This document shows, piece by piece, positions 37,596 to 50,550 of a DNA stretch of 64,000 nt (within the stretch, counting starts at the first letter, position 1; every line of letters begins with the position of its first letter). The position numbers and the translations under genes were made by a program. Source of the stretch: Abelmoschus esculentus (lineage: Eukaryota > Streptophyta > Magnoliopsida > Malvales > Malvaceae); NCBI GenBank assembly GCA_035048815.1, contig JAUCBN010000026.1, forward strand, positions 16,007,001 through 16,071,000, read 5' to 3'. The notes below the pieces were generated by a model. That model did not search any database. It was not told the origin of the DNA and worked only from the letters and a program-made list of their open reading frames with translations.

Positions 37596-39193
37596 AGTTG
37601 ATAAGTGATTGATTCCAGGCATTTGAGCAAATTTTGTTGTTTTTGATGGCAGATTGAAGGGGGTTGGTTGGTTGGTTTAGAGGCCATGGCTAGCTCTGCA
37701 GTTAAAACGAGTAATCATTTTTGGGTATTATTTACATTGTAGTGTTTGAAGGAAGTATGTTGTTTCTAATTTGTAATGAATCAAATCTATCCGTGGCTAA
37801 TTTTGGCATATCTGGTCCTAGTTTTATTGCATGATTCTTGACAAAGATGAAACTAGTTTTATTGCATGCCTTTAGAACGTATATTAATCTAATCTGATCT
37901 TAGTTGAACTTGAATATGCAATTTGATAAAGTTGCTTTGTTAGGAAGAAATGTTTCAATGCTTGCAACTTGCTACTACCGAGTAGCTTGTTTTGTTGTTT
38001 TGGCATCTCTGAACCCTATTGCTTCTCCTTGAATGTTAATGGAGTTCTAGATGTCGGTAGTTCTTGTAGGGTTGAAAACGTAATAAGAGAACCATAATGC
38101 TGCTTGACATAGGGTCTTCGTTTGATTATTAATTAGCAATTCCAGGTCTCACTGTACAAAATTTTGGTGAATGATTAGGAATCTCTTTTAGCTTACACTT
38201 TTATCTTGTTATCTATCAGTGTTGGTTGATATTCTAGACTCTCCTTTGCTCTTATCTTGTATTTTTTAGGCGTAACCAACATCGGCACCCTTTCCTATTT
38301 CATTTCAATGTCAAGTTTTAGCTATCCTGAAAGTCAGAGGCATATATTGAGATAATGAATTGTTAGGAAAAAGTGTCAGTCAATGCCATGATATATAGAT
38401 TCATAGGTTTATTTGGGATTTGCAAAGGGGAAAAGATGAATAAGCATGTTGTTTCTTAGTGCATTTCATTTTCTTGAATCGTTGAGAACTTTAGGCAGCT
38501 TAAAACTTACCATTGATTGAAGTTGTATTCCTGTTTTTGTTGAGTTTAACAAAAACAAAAATGTATGCTGCCACTAGTGTAGAGTCATTAACACATGGTT
38601 AGATTTGCTTTAAGTTATCTGCAACCCTCGGAGCTTAAACTCATGCCGGTTGTCGGTGGATTTATGACTTGCAGGTTCTTGTGGAGAAAGTGCAGTGTAT
38701 CTTAACTAGAAAAGTATGCAAGAATAGACTTTTAAGCTCTGTTTTGTTCTGTTTACAATGTCAAAATGCATGAAAAATAGTAGTTATATGAGTGGCAAGA
38801 ATAATATATTGGTCAGGGGAACTGCTGAAACCCTTTGTGATCTATCAAATGTTGGTACCTGAAGCATGTTAGATTAAATATCTCAGTTATTTTTTGGATA
38901 CTTATTAGAAGGATCGATTCTTTTTATATTAAAAGCATAAAGGAAATACATCAAGAACATCGAAACACAAGCCGGTCACAATCCAGCCGGAGAGAACAAT
39001 TTACAAAAAATCAAAGCAGAAACACAATCCATTGTTAAGAGGGAGAATCATAAATTTGACTTACCACATCAGATATGGTCTTATTCAATTATAAATACAC
39101 GGTCCCATCCAATTATAACTACTCATTTTATCATTATATTTTAAGTCATTTTTCTCGACCAATGAATCTGCACCCATTTTCTTCATGTCATTT

Positions 39194-39252
39194 TTAAAAC
39201 ATAATTTTTGAAAATTGTATTAATGACATAATTTTTGAAAATTGTATTAATG
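39194..39252. repeat. 27-bp tandem duplication
   Basis: ACATAATTTTTGAAAATTGT and the following ATTAATG occur twice in direct succession. They lie between arms of a possible MITE whose flanks include ATATGGTC and GGACCATA. Confidence 0.7.
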
Positions 39253-42200
39253 ACATGAATAATTGATGGTAAAATAGATAATTTTTATTGATTAATGGAC
39301 CATAACTGATATAACGAACCGAGCCTGTAACGTAATCTCTCGTTAAAATGAGAATATGTTATAATTATGCATATATGTATACTATTAAAGCCCAATTTAT
39401 TGTTCAAACAATTGTAAGCCCAATTTGGTTTGAAAGTTAAGGCTAGAATGGGCCAAATCTCCAATCCATTGTCTCATAAATACATGCAAGTGGTCCCATT
39501 GGACCCATTCAGTTGTCTTTATTGAAGTGATAATAACTTGGGCTACCAAATGGAACTCATATTTCATTGTCTCATAAATTTTCGTAACTCCATGATTTAC
39601 AGATTCAGTCCCCCACAATTCTACATGAATCAATTAAAAAATATTGGATCGATGTTGGTTTACATCAAGACCAAGACATGTTCAAAACCCTAGCCACTGT
39701 GCACCTCCAGGTGGCAATGCACGAACCATACATCTCAAATCATGTCCCCATCTTTTTCACCCCGTTCCTTTCAACAGGGTGAAAAGGTTGAAATGTTTAG
39801 GTTTAGGGTTCTTATTTGTATCATAATTCCCAGGAAAAAACTTGGCCAAAAACAAAGAAACTGAGTGAAGTTTGTGTGTGTTTTCTTGTCCTTGCAAAAG
39901 AACCATTATTGACTTAAAGTTGCAGACAGGGTTCCATTAGTTCCCTGGCAAGTTTAGTTCTTTTGGTCCCAAAACCAACAGTAAACAAAACCTGTTTTAT
40001 CATCTTGTTGGGGGTTACATTCTCATGGAACTGTAGTTTAAGACATGTAAAACTGTTTTAAAACTGGTTCATGCAAAAAGATGAATGCATTTGAGGGATC
40101 TTAGTCTGGTCCTAGCCTAGCGACGAGCTCATCGTTGATAGCTGCAGTGATTAATTAAACGCAGGTATGTGTTGTCAGCCTTCACCTTCAATCCCAATAG
40201 TTGAGCAGCATTGAATTAAATACATGGCATGGTACATATAATCCATGGTGATGACATCACATTCTAATAATTTCAATACCATTATCAGACTGTATGTATA
40301 TGTAATGGTCCTGGAAATGTCCATTTATGGTGGAGGGCCTGCCTGGAGTAATTGCCTCAGGGATAGATATGGAACTTGAACCACCGATCTCATACAATTC
40401 AATGCATCTTGCCTTGTGGTTTTTGCCAAAGGGTTCATCTAAAACAATATAATGTTGCTCTCAGACATGATAGATGAAAACTGTGCCACCTTTGCAGGTT
40501 CATCGGCCATGCCATATAAAACCAGAAGATGAAACTTAGATCATAGGAGGATTTAATTGAAATCACAGATATATAACTATATTTCAATGAAAATATATAC
40601 TATTGTTCAGCACATGGTTCATCACTTTTATCAGAGCCTTGGCTGCTAGTGGCCTCCCTTTGCTGCTATTTGAATTTTGAGGTCCCGGAATATATATACT
40701 TATATATATATATATATTGATGTTAATGTGAGCTTGAATTTATGATGGTCGTCACCATGACGCCTGGTTTCAAAGTTTTAGTGCATGGTGATTCCAAGTA
40801 CATGGCAGGTTGAGGATAGAGACAGAAGGATGATAAATGACGACAGAAATGCTCCTCAAAAGTTCTGTTGTAAAGACTCACCTATTTCTTCTGTTCCTTT
40901 TTCTTTTAACTTCTCAGACAAAACTGACTTCTCCCTAATGGCGAACCCTGCCATTTCCATATGAGTAGGTATTCATCAAAGTCTGTGGGGCAGCACATAC
41001 ATTGATGGGTTGATTTATAAAACTCTATAAGGGTTGTAGATCGAAAGAACTTTGACAATTTAAAATACTAAACTGATCTGACATAGGTCGACCTAACTCA
41101 AAACAAAATTTTGGGGTTAATGTAAGCAATGTTACTCCCAATGTTACTGTCTAAAATCTTCGTAGGAGACTCACCCATCAAAATTAGGTACAATATATGA
41201 GTAGATACAGATTTATCCAGACAAAACCGTAAAAACCAATAGAGCAACAGAAAAATAATAAATTTAGAGTTTGATGCATGTGTTTGTGGTTTGATTTCCA
41301 TTTTCGTGATGAACCTGTCACGGATGAGCAGTGAGATTAACCTCAAATTGAGTCCATTTTTGGTGAGGCAAACAAACTAAAACAAGGAATATGAGTAGAT
41401 GGTAGACAGATCACTCGTAGTTGTCTTCATTTGTCAATTTCGGACATAAAACCCTACAAACAAACAATGACAGAACCACGTAGGGTGGTTTATTTATAAA
41501 TTTGTTCACCATTAAAATATTTATATTTTGCCTTCAACTTTAAACGTATGGAATCTGTTTTAAAAATATATCAAAATTATATCATTCTTAGTTTTCTGTA
41601 TATCCTTTCTTTCAACTATGGCAAATATCATCTCTGTTATCAATGGAGTTAAAATATATGAAAATTATATTATTTCTTAGATTGAAGGTGAGCAAGTGGA
41701 GAAGAACTGGTAATGAATCAGAAAAAGTTGTTGGCCTTTTTTCCCCAGAAAATAATAAATCATTTAACGCATCAGCAAAGAGCAATGCTTGCTTTGTTGT
41801 GTGTTTTAACTTTTAATTCTTGTCCTGTTATTGCCATTTTAAAGCATATTCAGCATATGTTCCAACAACTAGAAACGGAGCATTAAATATACAGTGTAAT
41901 GGGATTTCAGGAGAGAATGGGCAGTATCAGGAGTAATGGCGTTGATTAGGATGAAAATAGGTTTCACTTGTAAAAATTTATAGATAGCGTTAAATTCGAT
42001 CTAGCCGAGTCAGGTTTAGTAAAAGAAAGAGTTAGTTGAATTGAATAGTTTAATTTTATTTAAAATTTTTTGAGTGGGATTGAGTTTATGAAATTCAAAT
42101 CAAGTTTGAGTTTTTTTAAAATTTTATTATAAATATTTATAATACTATTATACTATTTAGTTTTAATTTTAATAGTTTTCTACAACTATATACGATATAT

Positions 42201-42369
42201 ATAGATATTTCTCTATATTTTTTATGTGTTATATATATTTATATTTATGTTAAAAAACATGTGTATTTACGTGCCAAATCTATACGAGTCAAATATTTTT
42301 TTATTGGATCAAATTTAGTAATAAAATTTTCTTTAATTAAATAGAATTTTGTTCATTCTTAATCTTAGA

Positions 42370-42690
42370 TATTTATATTTAAGGACAAAATTGAGATAGG
42401 ATTTTAATAGAAACAAATTGTATTATTTTCTATGTTTTTATTTGTGTCTCCGTTTTAAATTAGAGGTTTAGGGTTTAAAAATTCAAGGTTAGGGATTGTT
42501 GTTAGGTTTTAGTGAATGAGGGCTAGGGTGTATTTTTTAGGGTGTAGAATTTAAGGTTTAAGATATGAAAATTGGTAGGGTTTAAAATTTGATTTTTTTA
42601 AAAAAATTTCACAGGAGACATGAAAAATATATGATAAAGAGGCAAATAATTTTTAACTGTAATAAGTATTCACAATTGAACAAATACGAA
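42370..42690. repeat. Telomere-like repeat element
   Basis: GGTTTAGGG, GGTTAGGG, GGGCTAGGG and GGTTTAAGG words are arranged between TGTCTCCGTTTTAAA on the left and GGAGACATGAAAAAT then AAGAGGCAAATAATT on the right. The reverse complement aligns along its length with 31590-31830. Similar text is found near 45640-45960. Confidence 0.6.
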
Positions 42691-43100
42691 GTTTTGTATT
42701 TTCGATAACTGATTTTATAGTTGTATAAATTTTACCCAAAGGAAAAAAAAATAAAAATTATTTTTAAATATAAAGGGTAAATTACACTAGTAGTCTCTAA
42801 CTTTTAGGGTGATTTTAATATGATCATTGAGTTTTTAAAACTTTCATTACGATCATTAAATTTTTAATTCGCTTTCACTCTCACAAGCGGACCAAACACG
42901 ACTTTCACTTCTCCGGTGCACGATTCAAACTTCATCATCTCCTCTTAGTTCTACCCCTTATCCTCCATCTAATTAATCATGTAATTTTGTTTAAAATGTT
43001 CTGTAAAAAATTTAAATATAATTTATAAACCTTAATCTCTTCTGGGTCTTTTTGGTTCCGTTCATTTGTTCAGATTTTTATCAGTTTTCATGACTGGGAT

Positions 43101-43265
43101 CATGGACGAAACTACAAGGGGTGGGGAGGGGCAATAGTTTCCCTCGATTTTTTTTTTTTACTTTTATCCTCATATTTAAATTCTTTTTAATTTTTTTTTG
43201 AACTTGTCCCCAACTTCTAAAGGTTTATGTTTTACCCCTCAACCTCAAATTCTAGCTCCGTCCTT
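43101..43265. mobile_element. Small MITE with GGACGnAnCTA ends
   Basis: The left end CATGGACGAAACTAC pairs with the reverse complement of the right end, AAGGACGGAGCTAG. Flanks GACTGGGAT (43092-43100) and GACTGAAAT (43266-43274) match at 7 of 9. The interior holds a poly-T run and CCCCTCAACC/TTACCCC words. Related fragments appear near 47235 (GGGACGGAGCTACAA) and 57060-57200. Confidence 0.55.
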
Positions 43266-45639
43266 GACTGAAATGACATTCAGTGGGGAAAGGAGTGGCC
43301 TGAATCCGATACAAGGTTTTAAATCTTTCGAAAAGTTGAAGCTCAAGACTCTACCAACTTGCCATATACCGTACAAGTTCCTCCACCAGAGACTGTCATT
43401 GCAAGCTTGATACAGATAAGCCCTTGGCGGTCTCTCTCGGGGAAACTAGCAATGTTAGGACAAGACGACAACAATATGGACGTTCATGTTCACACCTACT
43501 GAATGAATTCGGGTGATGTTTTATTGATCTTCTAGTTTGCATTTCCTTTGAATCTTAGTTAAGGTATTCTGGCGACACGTCATAATTTTTAACGGCACGT
43601 AAGGATAGTGACCGTAATGAAAATTAATTAAAAGTTTAGATACTGTAATATAAGTTTTGAAAATTCAATGAACATATTAAAAGTGTCTTGAAAGTTTAGG
43701 GACTGCCAATGTAATTTACCATAAAATATTAATTCAACTGTGTTAAATTTAAAAAACAAAAAACAAAAATTGTATTCTTTTCTGAAAATTTATAAAATTA
43801 TAAAACAAAATCATAATTTATTTTATGACTATTTATCGAAACCTGTTATTTTTATGCCTTGATTTCATTTTTTAACAAATATCCTTATCTTTTAGATTAA
43901 TCAACATAATATAAGATTAAATATTGAATTAGCCCCATAAATAACTTGAGAAACTAATAAAACAATTAATTCATAATTGTACTATTATAAGATTAATTAT
44001 TGATAAATAATTAATTGATCTAACATGATAAAATATTAAATATGATTATTAAAAGTTCAGATTTTAATATTATAAATAAAAAATAAATCAAAATTTTATC
44101 TTATAATAAATTTGTATATAATTCGATTTAAATTAATTATCTAATAAATTAGAAACGATAGCTAAAGCCTAAAATCATTTAATTATATTTTAAAAAATTA
44201 AATATGTCATCACACATAAATATTAAAATTATATACAAAATACATATTTACCGTAATTTATAAAAGGAAATTGAATTCGCAAGGAAAAGGGAAGTCCTTA
44301 GAAAGTGGAAAATCAAATTATTAGGGAGACAGTAAGCCTACGTGGCTGAAACCTATTGGTTCGGTTCACGGTTGCTAAAGATCGAAGGAGTGGTAGTGAT
44401 TAGTATAATCAGTGATTTGACTACTCATAGATCAGAATTCAATGCCTTTAGCCATAATTGATTTAGGTTTTGGTCGACATAGGGGAATATAAATATAAAT
44501 ATTTAATATTAAATAAAAATATTATTATATGTAGTGATAAAATAACAAATTTATATTAAAAAGAAACAAATTCAGTGTCATTTCAAAATGTAGTACAAAT
44601 TGTACAAAATTTCTTACGTAATCCGTTTTTATATAACCATTATAATAATTCAAATATTTTTTAAAAATGTATATTGTTAGTTACAATAAAACGTTGAATA
44701 TCAAATTCTTTTAAAAATAATAATTAAAAGAAATATTTAATTAAACACAAAAGAATCTTTTATAATATTTAACTAAATTAAAACAAAACATTATTCATGT
44801 CCGAGCATTTATTAAAAGTGTTTTTTTATATATCTGTTTGTCAAAGCTTCTTTTAACGGAATGGAAGGGCATCATTTCCAAGTAAAAATGACAGAAACTT
44901 GACAAAACAAGTGCTTCCTCAAAATAGACATGGCCATGGGCATGGGAAATTTGGAATCCCTTTTAAAAGTAGCAGAAGCATGCTGAAGAAGAACAGTACC
45001 CTAGACATGAACTGTAATTCAGCAAAATCAAGGAAACTAAAGCAAGACTGAAAAGTTATTATCTTCTTCTTCTTTTTCCCACAGGCTGAACTGATTGCTT
45101 AATAATACCAGTTCGTTAAGCAACCTATGGAGACTGTTCTGTTCTTTCTTCTGACTTTCAGTGGCTCACAAAACCCTAAAAACCATCTTTTTTTCTCTCT
45201 TTAATGGAGAGTTCGTTATTCTGGTAACTGTTTTCATGGAAGCCTTCTCTCTTTTCCTCTCTTCTTTATACGAAGTAAAAGCAGTAACCCATTGTTTGTT
45301 TCTCTGGGAATAATACTGTTGGTTGATTATGTTTTGTCCTGACAGTTTAATGGAAAGGAAAGATCATTGTTCTGTATTTTTTAGGGCATTTTGGATTATA
45401 AAAAAAGAAAGAGAAAATAGTGTGTCATTAATGAAGATAGCATGCTTGGCACTGGTGATCAATGAATGGGTTGTTTTCAATGCTTTTTATAGGGTTATTA
45501 GAATTAATATATACATGACAAATTCAGGATTAAACATAAGGAGATATTATATTATTAAATTTTAAAAATTAAAATTTATTAAATATTTAAATTCAAAATT
45601 TAAATAATAAAATTTAATTAATTTAGTATTTAAATTTAT

Positions 45640-45960
45640 AAAGATATAAGTTATTATTATATTAAAAAAATTGAGATATATTTTCGAGCATAAATTTTTT
45701 GGTTCCTAACTGTATCTTTCTATGCCTCTTATTAAAAATCTTTAAAATGAATTTTAAAATCTAACCCTAATGTTTTACACCATAAACCCTAAATCTTACA
45801 CATTAAAAATATATCCTTTTATAATTCCTAAACCCGAACCACAATCCTTAACATTAAACATTAAACCCTAAAATCACTAATTTAAACTAGACATCAATAG
45901 AAACACGATTAAGAGGTAAAAAATTTGCATCCCATATTTATCCTTCAACCCATTCTCTAA
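45640..45960. repeat. Telomere-like repeat element, third relative
   Basis: TATGCCTCTTATTAAAAATC, then AACCCTAATG, AAACCCTAAATC, and CCTAAACCCGAACC words in the same order and orientation as 31590-31830. It is more decayed, and the ends are undefined. Confidence 0.5.
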
Positions 45961-48398
45961 TTCTTTACGGGAATATATATATTATCTGAATACTAATTAT
46001 GTATATATTTTTATTTATTAAATAGAATTAAGTTTCGGATTCAAAACTCATCAAGAGTGTTTTTTTTCTAAAATCTTTTATTTTTCCTTAAAAAAATAAT
46101 CTTTAATAAATTATTTTGTGCGATTTGGGAATTCCTAGTAGGATGATTTTCTAAACTTTCACATATAAGAATACTGTTTGAGGCTGTCACATGTTTTTCT
46201 GTTTTTCTTAGAAAATAAACAACAATTTATAAAAAAAAATCTTTATAAAAAAATATAAAATCAAATGGAATTACTAAATCATATTTTGTTAAAAAAAATG
46301 TTTAATGATAGATGTGGTCCATGTAAGAGAGCAAAAAAAGGTACATGTATTAATTGTACTTCATTTACCTCTCATTTTCTTGAATAAGATCCGTGTCCTT
46401 TCTCTATGTTTTTTATATGATATACAATTATTTTATGTGACGTATATTATCAATAAAAAATATTAATATATTTAATATAAAAGTATTAATATGACATATA
46501 AAAAGACAAATTTTATTCCACTATCATCAAGCTTTAACAAATCTTTATTTCCAGATAGTTAAGTTATTCGGAAATTATCTCTTCCTGAATCTATTACAAA
46601 ATTTATATTTATCAAATAAATTAATAAAATTTTTCATGTTTTTTTCAAATATATTTTAAAAATGGTTAGAGAAACGAGGTTATCTATTAACGAATCAGCT
46701 TTGTTATGATTAATTTTTTTTGAGAAAGTTTAACTATGTCATCTGTAACTCTATTAGCCGTCTGAAAATTTTGACTAACCGATACGTTTTAATTTTTAAC
46801 TAATAAATCTCAAATAACCCGTACTAACAACAAAGAACTCGTATCTTGACCTGAGTTGTGCTTCGTACGCATACGGATAACATTTAAACTACCCACCTCA
46901 AATATCATATATTACAAACCAGACTCTAAACCTAATCCAAACAAATAAATATTTATGTTATACACCAATCTAACACGTTAGATTCTCAAACACTAACAAA
47001 TAATATATATACATATATAAAACATGTAATAAATGTTGTTGTTGCAAATAGAAGTTGATAACTGGTAAGCATTCATAGCTACCACTGGTAAGGCTGCTTT
47101 AAATTAAATATATATAGAGATTCTCGGCGATCCTTGTAAGGCCGATTTCAGTAGTCTCATTCACGATCTTGAATAGGGTCGGGTCGACCCATCACACTTT
47201 CGGAATACATTCGGAGTCAGAAACCACCGGAGTTGGACTAGGGACGGAGCTACAACATGAATGGCAGGGGATTAAAAAAATAAAAATAATTACGAATATC
47301 TCGATTTTAAAATTCTATGTTCTGCTCGTATCTCAAATTCCACTTCGTTCTTCCATCGGACAAAACATTCAAACAACCAGCTTCATGTTGTCCGACATCC
47401 ATGACTGTTTTACACTTACCTCAGTTGTTATACATACTGCATGCCTGTTTCACGTTACGTACTACAAGGGCGATTCTTGTTTTTACAGTGACACGTTGTG
47501 TTTTTACGGTGAAAGAAAAGGTGTACAAATTACTTGAGAATAATAATGAAGAACTGGAGAAACTGTACAGACCGAGGGGACACAAGGAGATGTGTAATAA
47601 ATAAATATATATTATGTACACAAGTGGTATTAATGCATGACGAAAGCAATCTAAATTGCCATGTATGAGTACTGTTAATAAAAAATAAACAACTTTAATG
47701 CCGGTTCAGGACTCAGCTCTGAGTTGACGTATTTGTCCTAGTTTTTTTCGACAAAATTTACTTCTCGTCTGTAATTTGGTAAGGGTACTGATATGTAATG
47801 TGACTACACAGTTGAGCTTAGCAAAGCAAAGCTAAAAGCTTGCGGAATCCTGTCTTGTCTGTATTTTGTATTTTGATTTTTGTGTTCATATAAAAAAATT
47901 ATTTTAAAAAGGGTACGTGAGAGTTTACTCGCTTACCAACTTTCTCAACTCCATAGACCCACTTGTCTTTTCAGAAATATATATGTAGAGATTAAAAATC
48001 CGACCAGAAAATATGTTTTTCCAACATTTAGGGATATTTTTTTTTGGTTGGGATGTCTATTTTAGTTTTGTAATACGTTTGCAGGGTGGTTAAATAGCAA
48101 TAGTAGATTGGCTGGGTTTCTATCTGGTTTGTGTTGTATTTTTTTTAGGGTTGAAGAAGTTTTTAACGAGACATAAATGAATTTAAGATGAATATATCTA
48201 AATTTTTTAAAAAACTCTTATTTATCAAGAGAAAACAATAAATAACTATAACATAGTACTAGTAAGGTGATACAATAAAGATAATTTATCGAGAGTAAAA
48301 ATGATTATTCAAAATAATATCTTTAAATATCTTAAAAAAGAGACAACTTACAAAATAAAATTAACTTTAAATTCTCTTTGTCACACTAGGCAGTCTTC

Positions 48399-48516
48399 TT
48401 ATTCGATATGTCATGTAAAATCTGATCTGATATATATTAATTTGTGATATAGTTATTCGATATGTCATGTAAAATCTGATCTGATATATATTAATTTGTG
48501 ATATAGTTATTCGATA
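48399..48516. repeat. Perfect 54-bp tandem duplication
   Basis: TTATTCGATATGTCATGTAA and the following sequence through GTGATATAG occur twice, identical, at 48399-48452 and 48453-48506, then a partial third unit TTATTCGATA. Identity across the copies points to a recent event. Confidence 0.9.
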
Positions 48517-50096
48517 CCTACTTTATTTCTTTTCGAGAGTTCAAGATAAAGACATCTGATCAAACCCTAATATGATATTATCTAAACTTAACTGATCGAG
48601 AATCAATGATGAAATTTAGTATAAGAGTTTAGGGTCGATTTAAAATTTTACTCGAAGTATATTTCCTACTAATTTTAATCGAAGTAAATAAAAGAAACTA
48701 TACCCAGAGTAAGATTCTCATTGAACGGCTGAAAATCAATGATAAGGCCATGCCAAAGCAAAGAAACGCAGTGCCTTGGACTGCATGCATTTATGGTATT
48801 GTCCTCGGCTTACGTTTCCTATACAATAAAACTAAATATCAAAGAGAGGAACAAAAAAATCTTCCTTTTTCTTTATAAATTTTGAAATTTATTAAAAATA
48901 TTTTAAAAAATATAATCAAAATATATAATATTTTAAATTTATTATCTTACAGTTGTTTAGTCATCCTAATCAATTGGAGAGACCAGTAAGTATATGCTGT
49001 TATTGTCAGTCACCTTTGTCTCTCTATCCAAACCTTGAACAGTTTTGAAAGTGCTCTGAAAATGGTAATGAAAAATGATTCCCTAAACAGTTTTATTAAT
49101 CCTACAATTAGAGCAGTAAACTCAATCACAGTTGACAAGACATGGTTTGGGATACTGTTATAAAGGGTTAAAAAAATATAAGAAATATATATTCATTTTA
49201 AAATGTACTGATTATATGTTATTTATTAAAATATGTATTTTAAGGTGATGCTATCACTTTGATCGTGGAGACAAAAAAGGACTAGTAGGTCCTATTATTA
49301 TTAAATTAGGACATAAAATTTTATATTTTTCAGTTTAATATTATTACAACGAACTCTTTACATAAGTATATCAAATTTTAAAATAATATGATTTTTAATC
49401 AAATTTATCATAGGAGTACGTCGAGTCTCTAAAATGTTTTTCCTTAAATTTTTATTTAAATCTTAAGTAATTTATAATTAAGTTAATATTAATTCGAACT
49501 TATTGTATACCTGTAACGAGTTTCAACTGAGTTAAAGGCAGTGGCCTCCATACCATGACACGATCCATTTATCTTTTAGTTAGTTCATTTTATTTTCATA
49601 TCAGTGCTAACGCCCTGTTTTGTAATCTATTTAACCAACAAATACAAATTATAAAATTTTGATATAATTTTATTTATTTAATATAATAAAGGTGTATGAT
49701 AGATAAGTCTTGATCAAAATCAGTGACACATACAATAAAACGCCAGGTCTACTCTTGAATTATCGTCGAACCACATGTCCCCATCATTACCATCATCGTC
49801 GTGATTATGCATGAATATAATACTCGTGCATGTAGGTAGGTGGATTTATCAGCTTTTAGGACTTCTTCGACAGATAAAAATAAGACAATTAGGTCTTACT
49901 AATACCAAATTATTTTAAAGAATGCTCTCAATTTCTCTCAAAAGAAGCAAAACGAATTCTAAATGTAATGATTAAAAATAAGAGAAAAACCTCTTATTAA
50001 TTATAGGTTGAAAGCATGAACAAATCTGTCCGAGAATCAAATAAAATCTGATATAAAATTTAAATTTTAAATTTAATATTAGATAATATCAAATCA

Positions 50097-50163
50097 AATC
50101 TCGGATAATATCATATAATATCTATTTAAAATCTCGGATAATATCAGATAATATCTATCCAAA
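50097..50163. repeat. 33-bp tandem repeat, GATAATATC-rich
   Basis: AATCTCGGATAATATCA and the following ATAATATCTAT occur twice with a 33-bp period, in a wider region (50030-50220) full of GATAATATC-like words. Confidence 0.6.
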
Positions 50164-50359
50164 ATTATATTTAAAAACAGATAATATTAAATCAAATCTC
50201 TGATATTTATTAAATCTAATCGGTTACACATTTAAAATTCAAAAGGAATTTTAACTTAACTGAACTGCTCTCATGTCTCCATAAATACGAAGTGTGGGAT
50301 TCAAGCATTATACCCGCAATATATATTATAATTGTTTATAAAATTTAAAATTTAATTTT

Positions 50360-50550
50360 AACACTATCATTCAAAACTTAAACCCTAAACTATAAACTCT
50401 AAATTATAATCCTAAATCTTAAATTCTATATTATATAACATATACTCTTAAACCCTAACTTAAATTTTTAAACCTTAAAATTTAAAGGCTCTACGCACTT
50501 TATGTTAAAACCTAACCTAAATCCTTAAATCTTAAAATTGAAAGGATCTA
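50360..50550. repeat. Degenerate telomere-like tract
   Basis: AAACCCTAAACTATAAACTC and later TTAAACCCTAACTTAAA and CCTAACCTAAATCC words; the same sequence style as 31590 and 45640, ends not defined. Confidence 0.5.

Noticed and set aside
38900..39060. Possible retroposon fragment (GGAAATACATCAAGAACATC and on)
   Set aside because: Composition differs from the neighbours, but I could not identify ends, a poly-A tail or coding remnants.
45323..45565. 80-codon open frame
   Set aside because: The composition becomes pure AT-rich intergenic DNA toward its end, and no family resemblance is seen.
47169..47604. Two overlapping open frames of 95-122 codons
   Set aside because: They lack domains, start context or splice structure, and lie in DNA with a transposon-like GACGGAGCTAC fragment. 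They are likely chance frames.
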